Positions 31,501 to 46,100 of a DNA stretch of 64,000 nt are shown piece by piece. The position numbers were made by a program, and so were the translations under genes. Source of the DNA: Gari tellinella (Eukaryota; Mollusca; Bivalvia; Cardiida; Psammobiidae); contig OV277857.1 of the NCBI GenBank assembly GCA_922989275.2, positions 48,275,083 through 48,339,082 on the forward strand, given 5' to 3'. The notes under the pieces are model-generated. The model saw nothing but the letters and a program-made list of their open reading frames with translations. It was not told the origin of the DNA and made no database searches. Each line of letters begins with the position of its first letter. Position 1 is the stretch's first letter.

Positions 31501-34195
31501 TGTAACTGTAACAGACAGCTTAAGGCTAAGTGGCTTTTGCAACTGTAACAGAGAGCTTAAGGCTAAGTGGCTCGTGAAACGGTAACAGAAAGCTTAAGGC
31601 TAAGTGGCTCGTGCAACTGTAACAGACAGCTTAAGGATAGCAATTGGCTCATGTAACTGAAATAGACAGCTTAGGACTATCAACTGGCTAATGCTACTGA
31701 AACATACAACTTAAGGCTAAGTGGCTCGTGCAACGCAGACAGCTTAAGGCTAGCAATTGGCTCATGTAACTGAAATAGACAGCTTAAGGCTATCAACTGG
31801 CTCATGCAACTGAAACAGACAGCTTAAGTCTAAGTGGCTCGTGCAACTGAAACAGATAGCTTAAGGCTACCAACAGGCTCATGCAACTAAAACAGATAGC
31901 TGAAGGCTATCAACTGGCTCATGCAACTGAAACAGATAGCTTAAGGCTAAGTGGCTCGTGCAACTGTAACAGACAGCTTAAGGCTATCAACTGGCTCATG
32001 CAACTAAAACAGATAGCTTAACGCTAGCAAATAGATCATGTAAATGAAATAGATAGCTTAAGGCTAAGTGGCTCGTGTAACTGTAACAGACAGCTTAAGG
32101 CTAAGTGGCTTTTGCAACTGTAACAGACAGCTTAAGGCTAAGTGGCTCGTGCAACTGTAACAGACAGCTTAAGGCTAGAAATTGGCTCATGTAACTGAAA
32201 TAGACAGTTTTAGACTATCAACTGTCTAAGGCTACTGAAACATACAACTTAAGGCTAAGTGGCTCGTGCAACACAGACAGCTTAAGGCTAGCAATTGGCT
32301 CATGTAACTTAAATAGACAGCTTAAGGCTATCAACTGGCTCATGTAACTGAAACAGACAGCTTAAGTCTAAGTGGCTCGTGCAACTGAAACAGATAGCTT
32401 AAGGCTACCAACAGGCTCATGCAACTAAAACAGATAGCTGAAGGCTATCAACTGGCTCATGCAACTGAAACAGATAGCTTAAGGCTAAATGGCTCGTTAG
32501 GCTATCAACTGGCTCATGCAACTAAAACAGATAGCTTAACGCTAGCAACTAGATCATGTAAATGAAATAGATAGCTTAAGGCTAAGTGGCTCGTGTAACA
32601 GTAACAGACAGCTTAAGGCTAAGTGGCTTTTGCAACTGTAACAGACAGCTTAAAGCTAAGTGGCTCGTGTAACTGTAACAGACAGCTTAAGGCTAAGTGG
32701 CTCGTGCAACTGTAACAGACAGCTTAAGGCTAAGTGGCTCGTGCAACTGTAACAGACAGCTTAAGGCTATCAACTGGCTCATGTAACTGAAACAGACAGC
32801 TTAAGTCTAAGTGGCTCGTGCAACTGAAACAGATAGCTTAAGGCTACCAACAGGCTCATGCAACTAAAACAGATAGCTGAAGGCTATCAACTGGCTCATG
32901 CAACTGAAACAGATAGCTTAAGGCTAAGTGGCTCGTTAGGCTATCAACTGGCTCATGCAACTAAAACAGATAGCTTAACGCTAGCAACTAGATCATGTAA
33001 ATGAAATAGATAGCTTAAGGCTAAGTGGCTCGTGTAACTTCAACAGACAGCTTAAGGCTAAGTGGCTCGTGCAACTGTAACAGACAGCTTAAGGCTAAGT
33101 GGCTCGTGCAACTGTAACAGACAGCTTAAGGCTAGAAATTGGCTCATGTAACTGAAATAGACAGTTTTAGACTATCAACTGTCTAAGGCTACTGAAACAT
33201 ACAACTTAAGGCTAAGTGGCTCGTGCAACACATACAGCTTAAGGCTAGCAATTGGCTCATGTAACTTAAATAGACAGCTTAAGGCTATCAACTGGTTCAT
33301 GTAACTGAAACAGACAGCTTAAGTCTAAGTGGCTCGTGCAACTGAAACAGATAGCTTAAGGCTACCAACAGGCTCATGCAACTAAAACAGATAGCTGAAG
33401 GCTATCAACTGGCTCATGCAACTGAAACAGATAGCTTAAGGCTAAATGGCTCGTTAGGCTATCAACTGGCTCATGCAACTAAAACAGATAGCTTAACGCT
33501 AGCAACTAGATCATGTAAATGAAATAGATAGCTTAAGGCTAAGTGGCTCTAGTAACTGTAACAGACAGTTTAAGGCTAAGTGGCTCGTGCAACTGTAACA
33601 GACAGCTTAAGGCTAAGTGGCTCGTGCAACTGTAACAGACAGCTTAAGGCTAGAAATTGGCTCATGTAACTGAAATAGACAGTTTTAGACTATCAACTGT
33701 CTAATGCTACTGAAACATACAACTTTAGGCTAAGTGGCTCGTGCAACACAGTCAGCTTAAGGCTAGCAATTGGCTCATGTAACTTAAATAGACAGCTGAA
33801 GGCTATCAACTGGCTCATGTAAATGAAACAGACAGCTTAAGTCTAAGTGGCTCGTGCAACTGAAACAGATAGCTTAAGGCTACCAACAGGCTCATGCAAC
33901 TAAAACAGATAGCTGAAGGCTATCAACTGGCTCATGCAACTGAAACAGATAGCTTAAGGCTAAGTGGCTCGTGCAACTGTAACAGACAGCTTAAGGCTAT
34001 CAACTGGCTCATGCAACTAAAACAGATAGCTTAACGCTAGCAACTAGATCATGTAAATGAAATAGATAGCTTAAGGCTAAGTGGCTCGTGTAACTGTAAC
34101 AGACAGCTTAAGGCTAAGTGGCTTTTGCAACTGTAACAGACAGCTTAAGGCTAAGTGGCTCGTGTAACTGTAACAGACAGCTTAAGGCTAAGTGG
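25573..34195 (+). repeat. ~4.3 kb segmental duplication within the satellite
   Basis: Several rare markers recur 4304 bp apart. The GCTTTTGCAAC box is at 25573 and 29877, and at 26173, 27229 and 27804 against 30477, 31533 and 32108. The TACGTTGCTCG variant is at 26951 and 31255. The CTCGTGATAGC junction is near 25915 and 30222. This indicates a duplication unit above the 2231 bp level. Confidence 0.65.
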
Positions 34196-37100
34196 CTTTT
34201 GCAACTGTAACAGACAGCTTAAGGCTAAGTGGCTCGTGCAACTGTAACAGACAGCTTAAGGCTAGCAATTGGCTCATGTAACTGAAATAGACAGCTTTGG
34301 ACTATCAACTGGCTAATGCTACTGAAACATACAACTTAAGGCTAAGTGGCTCGTGCAACGCAGACAGCTTAAGGCTAGCAATTGGCTCATGTAACTGAAA
34401 TAGACAGCTTAAGGCTATCAACTGGCTCATGTAACTGAAACAGACAGCTTAAGTCTAAGTGGCTCGTGCAACTGAAACAGATAGCTTAAGGCTTCCAACA
34501 GGCTCATGCAACTAAAACAGATAGCTGAAGGCTATCAACTGGCTCATGCAACTGAAACAGATAGCTTAAGGCTAAGTGGCTCGTTAGGCTATCAACTGGC
34601 TCATGCAACTAAAACAGATAGCTTAACGCTAGCAACTAGATCATGTAAATGAAATAGATAGCTTAAGGCTAAGTGGCTCGTGTAACTTCAACAGACAGCT
34701 TAAGGCTAAGTGGCTCGTGCAACTGTAACAGACAGCTTAAGGCTAAGTGGCTCGTGCAACTGTAACAGACAGCTTAAGGCTAGAAATTGGCTCATGTAAC
34801 TGAAATAGACAGTTTTAGACTATCAACTGTCTAAGGCTACTGAAACATACAACTTAAGGCTAAGTGGCTCGTGCAACACAGACAGCTTAAGGCTAGCAAT
34901 TGGCTCATGTAACTTAAATAGACAGCTTAAGGCTATCAACTGGCTCATGTAACTGAAACAGACAGCTTAAGTCTAAGTGGCTCGTGCAACTGAAACAGAT
35001 AGCTTAAGGCTACCAACAGGCCCATGCAACTAAAACAGATAGCTGAAGGCTATCAACTGGCTCATGCAACTGAAACAGATAGCTTAAGGCTAAATGGCTC
35101 GTTAGGCTATCAACTGGCTCATGCAACTAAAACAGATAGCTTAACGCTAGCAACTAGATCATGTAAATGAAATAGATAGCTTAAGGCTAAGTGGCTCTAG
35201 TAACTGTAACAGACAGTTTAAGGCTAAGTGGTTCGTGCAACTGTAACAGACAGCTTAAGGCTAAGTGGCTCGTGCAACTGTAACAGACAGCTTAAGGCTA
35301 GAAATTGGCTCATGTAACTGAAATTGACAGTTTTAGACTATCAACTGTCTAATGCTACTGAAACATACAACTTAAGGCTAAGTGGCTCGTGCAACACAGA
35401 CAGCTTAAGGCTAGCAATTGGCTCATGTAACTTAAATAGACAGCTTAAGGCTATCAACTGGCTCATGTAACTGAAACAGACAGCTTAAGTCTAAGTGGCT
35501 CGTGCAACTGAAACAGATAGCTTAAGGCTACCAACAGGCTCATGCAACTAAAACAGATAGCTGAAGGCTATCAACTGGCTCATGCAACTGAAACATATAG
35601 CTTAAGGCTAAGTGGCTCGTGCAACTGTAACAGACAGCTTAAGGCTATCAACTGGCTCATGCAACTAAAACAGATAGCTTAACGCTAGCAACTAGATCAT
35701 GTAAATGAAATAGATAGTTTAAGGCTAAGTGGCTCGTGTAACTGTAACAGACAGCTTAAGGCTAAGTGGCTTTTGCAACTGTAACAGACAGCTTAAGGCT
35801 AAGTGGCTCGTGTAACTGTAACAGACAGCTTAAGGCTAAGTAGTTCGTGCAACTGTAACAGACAGCTTAAGGCTAAGTGGCTCGTGCAACTGTAACAGAC
35901 AGCTTAAGGCTAGCAATTGGCTCATGTAACTGAAATAGACAGCTTTGGACTATCAACTGGCTAATGCTACTGAAACATACAACTTAAGGCTAAGTGGCTC
36001 GTGCAACGCAGACAGCTTAAGGCTAGCAATTGGCTCATGAACTGAAATAGACAGCTTAAGGCTATCAACTGGCTCATGTAACTGAAACAGACAGCTTAAG
36101 TCTAAGTGGCTCGTGCAACTGAAACAGATAGCTTAAGGCTACCAACAGGCGCATGCAACTAAAACAGATAGCTGAAGGCTATCAACTGGCTCATGCAACT
36201 GAAACAGATAGCTTAAGGCTAAGTGGCTCGTGCAACTGTAACAGACAGCTTAAGGCTATCAACTGGCTCATGCAACTAAAACAGATAGCTTAACGCTAGC
36301 AAATAGATCATGTAAATGAAATAGATAGCTTAAGGCTAAGTGGCTCGTGTAACTGTAACAGACAGCTTAAGGCTAAGTGGCTTTTGCAACTGTAACAGAC
36401 AGCTTAAGGCTAAGTGGCTCGTGCAACTGTAACAGACAGCTTAAGGCTAAGTGGCTCGTGTAACTGTAACAGACAGCTTAAGGCTAAGTGGCTCGTGCAA
36501 CTGTAACAGACAGCTTAAGGATAGCAATTGGCTCATGTAACTGAAAAAAACAGCTTTGGACTATCAACTGGCTAATGCTACTGAAACATACAACTTAAGG
36601 CTAAGTGGCTCGTGCAACGCAGACAGCTTAAGGCTAGCAATTGGCTCATGTAACTGAAATAGACAGCTTAAGGCTATCAACTGGCTCATGTAACTGAAAC
36701 AGACAGCTTAAGTCTAAGTGGCTCGTGATAGCTTAAGGCTACCAACAGGCTCATGCAACTAAAACAGATAGCTGAAGGCCATCAACTGGCTCATGCAACT
36801 GAAACAGATAGCTTAAGGCTAAGTGGCTCGTGCAACTGTAACAGACAGCTTAAGGCTATCAACTGGCTCATGCAACTAAAACAGATAGCTTAACGCTAGC
36901 AAATAGATCATGTAAATGAAATAGATAGCTTAAGGCTAAGTGGCTCGTGTAACTGTAACAGACAGCTTCAGGCTAAGTGGCTTTTGCAACTGTAACAGAC
37001 AGCTTAAGGCTAAGTGGCTCGTGCAACTGTAACAGACAGCTTAAGGCTAGAAATTGGCTCATGTAACTGAAATAGACAGTTTTAGACTATCAACTGTCTA

Positions 37101-40100
37101 AGGCTACTGAAACATACAACTTAAGGCTAAGTGGCTCGTGCAACACAGACAGCTTAAGGCTAGCAATTGGCTCATGTAACTGAAATAGACAGCTGAAGGC
37201 TATCAACTGGCTCATGTAACTGAAACAGACAGCTTAAGTCTAAGTGGCTCGTGCAACTGAAACAGATAGCTTAAGGCTACCAACTGGCTCATGCAACTTA
37301 AACAGATAGCTGAAGGCTATCAACCGGCTCATGCAACTGTAACAGACAGCTTAAGGCTATCAACTGGCTCATGCAACTAAAACAGATAGCTTAACGCTAG
37401 CAACTAGATCATGTAAATGAAATAGATAGCTTAAGGCTAAGTGGCTCGTGTAACTGTAACAGACAGCTTAAGGCTAAGTGGCTCGTGCAACTGTAACAGA
37501 CAGCTTAAGGCTAAGTGGCTCGTGAAACTGTAACAGACAGCTTAAGGCTAAGTGGCTCGTGCAACTGTAACAGGCAGCTTAAGGATAGCAATTGGCTCAT
37601 GTAACTGAAATAGACAGCTTTGGACTATCAACTGGCTAATGCTACTGAAACATACAACTTAAGGCTAAGTGGCTCGTGCAACGCAGACAGCTTAAGGCTA
37701 GCAATTGGTTCATGTAACTTAAATAGACAGCTTAAGGCTATCAACTGGCTCATGTAACTGAAACAGACAGCTTAAGTCTAAGTGGCTCGTGCAACTGAAA
37801 CAGATAGCTTTAGGCTACCAACAGGCTCATGCAACTAAAACAGATAGCTGAAGGCTATCAACTGGCTCATGCAACTGAAACAGATAGCTTAAGGCTAAGT
37901 GGCTCGTGCAACTGTAACAGACAGCTTAAGGCTATCAACTGGCTCATGCAACTAAAACAGATAGCTTAACGCTAGCAAATAGATCATGTAAATGAAATAG
38001 ATAGCTTAAGGCTAAGTGGCTCGTGTAACTGTAACAGACAGCTTAAGGCTAAGTGGCTTTTGCAACTGTAACAGACAGCTTAAGGCTAAGTGGCTCGTGC
38101 AACTGTAACAGACAGCTTAAGGCTAAGTGGCTCGTGTAACTGTAACAGACAGCTTAAGGCTAAGTGGCTCGTGCAACTGTAACAGACAGCTTAAGGATAA
38201 CAATTGGCTCATGTAACTGAAATAGACAGCTTTGGACTATCAACTGGCTAATGCTACTGCAACATACAACTTAAGGCTAAGTGGCTCGTGCAACGCAGAC
38301 AGCTTAAGGCTAGCAATTGGCTCATGTAACTGAAATAGACAGCTTAAGGCTATCAACTGGCTCATGTAACTGAAACAGACAGCTTAAGTCTAAGTGGCTC
38401 GTGATAGCTTAAGGCTACCAACAGGCTCATGCAACTAAAACAGATAGCTGAAGGCCATCACCTGGCTCATGCAACTGAAACAGATAGCTTAAGGCTAAGT
38501 GGCTCGTGCAACTGTAACAGACAGCTTAAGGCTATCAACTGGCTCATGCAACTAAAACAGATAGCTTAACGCTAGCAAATAGATCATGTAAATGAAATAG
38601 ATAGCTTAAGGCTAAGTGGCTCGTGCAACTGTAACAGACAGCTTAAGGCTAAGTGGCTCGTGCAACTGTAACAGACAGCTTAAGGCTAGAAATTGGCTCA
38701 TGTAAATGAAATAGACAGTTTTAGACTATCAACTGTCTAAGGCTACTGAAACATACAACTTAAGGCCAAGTGGCTCGTGCAACACAGACAGCTTAAGGCT
38801 AGCAATTGGCTCATGTAACTTAAATAGACAGCTTAAGGCTATCAACTGGCTCATGTAACTGAAACAGACAGCTTAAGTCTAAGTGGCTCGTGCAACTGAA
38901 ACAGATAGCTTAAGGCTACCAACTGGCTCATGCAACTTAAACAGATAGCTGAAGGCTATCAACCGGCTCATGCAACTGAAACAGATAGCTTAAGGCTAAG
39001 TGGCTCGTGCAACTGTAACAGACAGCTTAAGGCTATCAACTGGCTCATGCAACTAAAACAGATAGCTTAACGCTAGCAACTAGATCATGTAAATGAAATA
39101 GATAGCTTAAGGCTAAGTGGCTCGTGTAACTGTAACAGACAGCTTAAGGCTAAGTGGCTTTTGCAACTGTAACAGACAGCTTAAGGCTAAGTGGCTCGTG
39201 AAACTGTAACAGACAGCTTAAGGCTAAGTGGCTCGTGCAACTGTAACAGACAGCTTAAGGATAGCAATTGGCTCATGTAACTGAAATAGACAGCTTTGGA
39301 CTATCAACTGGCTAATGCTACTGAAACATACAACTTAAGGCTAAGTGGCTCGTGCAACGCAGACAGCTTAAGGCTAGCAATTGGCTCATGTAACTGAAAT
39401 AGACAGCTTAAGGCTATCAACTGGCTCATGTAACTGAAACAGACAGCTTAAGTCTAAGTGGCTCGTGCAACTGAAACAGATAGCTTAAGGCTACCAACAG
39501 GCTCATGCAACTAAAACAGATAGCTGAAGGCTATCAACTGGCTCATGCAACTGAAACAGATAGCTTAAGGCTAAATGGCTCGTTAGGCTATCAACTGGCT
39601 CATGCAACTAAAACAGATAGCTTAACGCTAGCAACTAGATCATGTAAATGAAATAGATAGCTTAAGGCTAAGTGGCTCTAGTAACTGTAACAGACAGTTT
39701 AAGGCTAAGTGGCTCGTGCAACTGTAACAGACAGCTTAAGGCTAAGTGGCTCGTGCAACTGTAACAGACAGCTTAAGGCTAGAAATTGGCTCATGTAACT
39801 GAAATAGACAGTTTTAGACTATCAACTGTCTAATGCTACTGAAACATACAACTTAAGGCTAAGTGGCTCGTGCAACACAGACAGCTTAAGGCTAGCAATT
39901 GGCTCATGTAACTTAAATAGACAGCTTAAGGCTATCAATTGGCTCATGTAACTGAAACAGACAGCTTAAGTCTAAGTGGCTCGTGCAACTGAAACAGATA
40001 GCTTAAGGCTACCAACAGGCTCATGCAACTAAAACAGATAGCTGAAGGCTATCAACTGGCTCATGCAACTGAAACAGATAGCTTAAGGCTAAGTGGCTCG

Positions 40101-43100
40101 TGCAACTGTAACAGACAGCTTAAGGCTATCAACTGGCTCATGCAACTAAAACAGATAGCTTAACGCTAGCAACTAGATCATGTAAATGAAATAGACAGCT
40201 TAAGGCTAAGTGGCTCGTGTAACTGTAACAGACAGCTTAAGGCTAAGTGGCTTTTGCAACTGTAACAGACAGCTTAAGGCTAAGTGGCTCGTGTAACTGT
40301 AACAGACAGCTTAAGGCTAAGTAGTTCGTGCAACTGTAACAGACAGCTTAAGTCTAAGTGGCTCGTGCAACTGTAACAGACAGCTTAAGGCTAGCAATTG
40401 GCTCATGTAACTGAAATAGACAGCTTTGGACTATCAACTGGCTAATGCTACTGAAACATACAACTTAAGGCTAAGTGGGTCGTGCAACGCAGACAGCTTA
40501 AGGCTAGCAATTGGCTCATGTAACTGAAATAGACAGCTTAAGGCTATCAACTGGCTCATGTAACTGAAACAGACAGCTTAAGTCTAAGTGGCTCGTGCAA
40601 CTGAAACAGATAGCTTAAGGCTTCCAACAGGCTCATGCAACTAAAACAGATAGCTGAAGGCTATCAACTGGCTCATGCAACTGAAACAGATAGCTTAAGG
40701 CTAAGAGGCTCGTTAGGCTATCAACTGGCTCATGCAACTAAAACAGATAGCTTAACGCTAGCAACTAGATCATGTAAATGAAATAGATAGCTTAAGGCTA
40801 AGTGGCTCGTGTAACTGTAACACACAGTTTAAGGCTAAGTGGCTCGTGCAACTGTAACAGACAGCTTAAGGCTAAGTGGCTCGTGCAACTGTAACAGACA
40901 GCTTAAGGCTAGAAATTGGCTCATGTAACTGAAATAGACAGTTTTAGACTATCAACTGTCTAATGCTACTGAAACATACAACTTAAGGCTAAGTGGCTCG
41001 TGCAACACAGACAGCTTAAGGCTAACAATTTGCTCATGTAACTTAAATAGACAGCTTAAGGCTATCAACTGGCTCATGTAACTGAAACAGACAGCTTAAG
41101 TCTAAGTGGCTCGTGCAACTGAAACAGATAGCTTAAGGCTACCAACAGGCTCATGCAACTAAAACAGATAGCTGAAGGCTATCAACTGGCTCATGCAACT
41201 GAAACAGAGAGCTTAAGGCTAAGTGGCTCGTTAGGCTATCAACTGGCTCATGCAACTAAAACAGATAGCTTAACGCTAGCAATTAGATCATGTAAATGAA
41301 ATAGATAGCTTAAGGCTAAGTGGCTCGTGTAACTGTAACAGACAGTTTAAGGCTAAGTGGCTCGTGCAACTGTAACAGACAGCTTAAGGCTAAGTGGCTC
41401 GTGCAACTGTAACAGACAGCTTAAGGCTAGAAATTGGCTCATGTAACTGAAATAGACAGTTTTAGACTATCAACTGTCTAATGCTACTGAAACATACAAC
41501 TTAAGGCTAAGTGGCTCGTGCAACACAGACAGCTTAAGGCTAGCAATAGGCTCATGTAACTGAAATAGACAGCTGAAGGCTATCAACTGGCTCATGTAAC
41601 TGAAACAGACAGCTTAAGTCTACGTTGCTCGTGCAACTGAAACAGATAGCTTAAGGCTACCAACTGGCTCATGCAACTTAAACAGATAGCTGAAGGCTAT
41701 CAACCGGCTCATGCAACTGAAACAGATAGCTTAAGGCTACGTGGCTCGTGCAACTGTAACAGACAGCTTAAGGCTATCAACTGGCTCATGCAACTAAAAC
41801 AGATAGCTTAACGCTAGCAACTAGATCATGTAAATGAAATAGATAGCTTAAGGCTAAGTGGCTCGTGTAACTGTAACAGACAGCTTAAGGCTAAGTGGCT
41901 TTTGCAACTGTAACAGACAGCTTAAGGCTAAGTGGCTCGTGAAACTGTAACAGACAGCTTAAGGCTAAGTGGCTCGTGCAACTGTAACAGGCAGCTTAAG
42001 GATAGCAATTGGCTCATGTAACTGAAATAGACAGCTTTGGACTATCAACTGGCTAATGCTACTGAAACATACAACTTAAGGCTAAGTGGCTCGTGCAACG
42101 CAGACAGCTTAAGGCTAGCAATTGGCTCATGTAACTGAAATAGACAGCTTAAGGCTATCAACTGGCTCATGTAACTGAAACAGACAGCTTAAGTCTAAGT
42201 GGCTCGTGCAACTGAAACAGATAGCTTAAGGCTACCAACAGGCTCATGCAACTAAACCAGATAGCTGAAGGCTATCAACTGGCTCATGCAACTGAAATAG
42301 ATAGCTTAAGGCTAAGTGGCTCGTGCAACTGTAACAGACAGCTTAAGGCTATCAACTGGCTCATGCAACTAAAACAGATAGCTTAACGCTAGCAAATAGA
42401 TCATGTAAATGAAATAGATAGCTTAAGGCTAAGTGGCTCGTGTAACTGTAACAGACAGCTTAAGGCTAAGTGGCTTTTGCAACTGTAACAGACAGCTTAA
42501 GGCTAAGTGGCTCGTGCAACTGTAACAGACAGCTTAAGGCTAGAAATTGGCTCATGTAACTGAAATAGACAGTTTTAGACTATCAACTGTCTAAGGCTAC
42601 TGAAACATACAACTTAAGGCTAAGTGGCTCGTGCAACACAGACAGCTTAAGGCTAGCAATTGGCTCATGTAACTTAAATAGACAGCTTAAGGCTATCAAC
42701 TGGCTCATGTAACTGAAACAGACAGCTTAAGTCTAAGTGGCTCGTGCAACTGAAACAGATAGCTTAAGGCTTCCAACAGGCTCATGCAACTAAAACAGAT
42801 AGCTGGAGGCTATCAACTGGCTCATGCAACTGAAACAGATAGCTTAAGTCTAAGTGGCTCGTGCAACTGAAACAGATAGCTTAAGGCTACCAACAGGCTC
42901 ATGCAACTAAAACAGATAGCTGAAGGCTATCAACTGGCTCATGCAACTGAAACAGATAGCTTAAGGCTAAGTGGCTCGTGCAACTGTAACAGACAGCTTA
43001 AGGCTATCAACTGGCTCATGCAACTAAAACAGATAGCTTAACGCTAGCAACTAGATCATGTAAATGAAATAGATAGCTTAAGGCTAAGTGGCTCGTGTAA

Positions 43101-46100
43101 CTGTAACAGACAGCTTAAGGCTAAGTGGCTTTTGCAACTGTAACAGACAGCTTAAGGCTAAGTGGCTCGTGTAACTGTAACAGACAGCTTAAGGCTAAGT
43201 GGCTCGTGCAACTGTAACAGACAGCTTAAGGCTAAGTGGCTCGTGCAACTGTAACAGACAGCTTAAGGCTAGCAATTGGCTCATGTAACTGAAATAGACA
43301 GCTTTGGACTATCAACTGGCTAATGCTACTGAAACATACAACTTAAGGCTAAGTGGCTCGTGCAACGCAGACAGCTTAAGGCTAGCAATTGGCTCATGTA
43401 ACTGAAATAGACAGCTTAAGGCTATCAACTGGCTCATGTAACTGAAACAGACAGCTTAAGTCTAAGTGGCTCGTGCAACTGAAACAGATAGCTTAAGGCT
43501 ACCAACAGGCTCATGCAACTAAAACAGATAGCTGAAGGCTATCAACTGGCTCATGCAACTGAAACAGATAGCTTAAGGCTAAGTGGCTCGTGCAACTGTA
43601 ACAGACAGCTTAAGGCTATCAACTGGCTCATGCAACTAAAACAGATAGCTTAACGCTAGCAAATAGATCATGTAAATGAAATTGATAGCTTAAGGCTAAG
43701 TGGCTCGTGTAACTGTAACAGACAGCTTAAGGCTAAGTGGCTTTTGCAACTGTAACAGACAGCTTAAGGCTAAGTGGCTCGTGCAACTGTAACAGACAGC
43801 TTACGGCTAAGTGGCTCGTGTAACTGTAACAGACAGCTTAAGGCTAAGTGGCTCGTGCAACTGTAACAGACAGCTTAAGGATAGCAATTGGCTCATGTAA
43901 CTGAAATAGACAGCTTTGGACTATCAACTGGCTAATGCTACTGAAACATACAACTTAAGGCTAAGTGGCTCGTGCAACGCAGACAGCTTAAGGCTAGCAA
44001 TTGGCTCATGTAACTGAAATAGACAGCTTAAGGCTATCAACTGGCTCATGTAACTGAAACAGACAGCTTAAGTCTAAGTGGCTCGTGATAGCTTAAGGCT
44101 ACCAACAGGCTCATGCAACTAAAACAGATAGCTGAAGGCCATCAACTGGCTCATGCAACTGAAACAGATAGCTTAAGGCTAAGTGGCTCGTGCAACTGTA
44201 ACAGACAGCTTAAGGCTATCAACTGGCTCATGCAACTAAAACAGATAGCTTAACGCTAGCAAATAGATCGTGTAAATGAAATAGATAGCTTAAGGCTAAG
44301 TGGCTCGTGTAACTGTAACAGACAGCTTAAGGCTAAGTGGCTTTTGCAACTGTAACAGACAGCTTAAGGCTAAGTGGCTCGTGCAACTGTAACAGACAGC
44401 TTAAGGCTAGAAATTGGCTCATGTAAATGAAATGGACAGTTTTAGACTATCAACTGTCTAAGGCTACTGAAACATACAACTTAAGGCTAAGTGGCTCGTG
44501 CAACACAGACAGCTTAAGGCTAGCAATTGGCTCATGTAACTTAAATAGACAGCTTAAGGCTATCAACTGGCTCATGTAACTGAAACAGACAGCTTAAGTC
44601 TAAGTGGCTCGTGCAACTGAAACAGATAGCTTAAGGCTACCAACAGGCTCATGCAACTAAAACAGATAGCTGAAGGCTATCAACTGGCTCATGCAACTGA
44701 AACAGAGAGCTTAAGGCTATGTGGCTCGTTAGGCTATCAACTGGCTCATGCAACTAAAACAGATAGCTTAACGCTAGCAATTAGATCATGTAAATGAAAT
44801 AGATAGCTTAAGGCTAAGTGGCTCGTGTAACTGTAACAGACAGTTTAAGGCTAAGTGGCTCGTGCAACTGTAACAGACAGCTTAAGGCTAAGTGGCTCGT
44901 GCAACTGTAACAGACAGCTTAAGGCTAGAAATTGGCTCATGTAACTGAAATAGACAGTTTTAGACTATCAACTGTCTAATGCTACTGAAACATACAACTT
45001 AAGGCTAAGTGGCTCGTGCAACACAGACAGCTTAAGGCTAGCAATTGGCTCATGTAACTGAAATAGACAGCTGAAGGCTATCAACTGGCTCATGTAACTG
45101 AAACAGACAGCTTAAGTCTACGTTGCTCGTGCAACTGAAACAGATAGCTTAAGGCTACCAACTGGCTCATGCAACTTAAACAGATAGCTGAAGGCTATCA
45201 ACCGGCTCATGCAACTGAAACAGATAGCTTAAGGCTACGTGGCTCGTGCAACTGTAACAGACAGCTTAAGGCTATCAACTGGCTCATGCAACTAAAACAG
45301 ATAGCTTAACGCTAGCAACTAGATCATGTAAATGAAATAGATAGCTTAAGGCTAAGTGGCTCGTGTAACTGTAACAGACAGCTTAAGGCTAAGTGGCTTT
45401 TGCAACTGTAACAGACAGCTTAAGGCTAAGTGGCTCGTGAAACTGTAACAGACAGCTTAAGGCTAAGTGGCTCGTGCAACTGTAACAGGCAGCTTAAGGA
45501 TAGCAATTGGCTCATGTAACTGAAATAGACAGCTTTGGACTATCAACTGGCTAATGCTACTGAAACATACAACTTAAGGCTAAGTGGCTCGTGCAACGCA
45601 GACAGCTTAAGGCTAGCAATTGGCTCATGTAACTGAAATAGACAGCTTAAGGCTATCAACTGGCTCATGTAACTGAAACAGACAGCTTAAGTCTAAGTGG
45701 CTCGTGCAACTGAAACAGATAGCTTAAGGCTACCAACAGGCTCATGCAACTAAACCAGATAGCTGAAGGCTATCAACTGGCTCATGCAACTGAAACAGAT
45801 AGCTTAAGGCTAAGTGGCTCGTGCAACTGTAACAGACAGCTTAAGGCTATCAACTGGCTCATGCAACTAAAACAGATAGCTTAACGCTAGCAAATAGATC
45901 ATGTAAATGAAATAGATAGCTTAAGGCTAAGTCGCTCGTGTAACTGTAACAGACAGCTTAAGGCTAAGTGGCTTTTGCAACTGTAACAGACAGCTTAAGG
46001 CTAAGTGGCTCGTGCAACTGTAACAGACAGCTTAAGGCTAGAAATTGGCTCATGTAACTGAAATAGACAGTTTTAGACTATCAACTGTCTAAGGCTACTG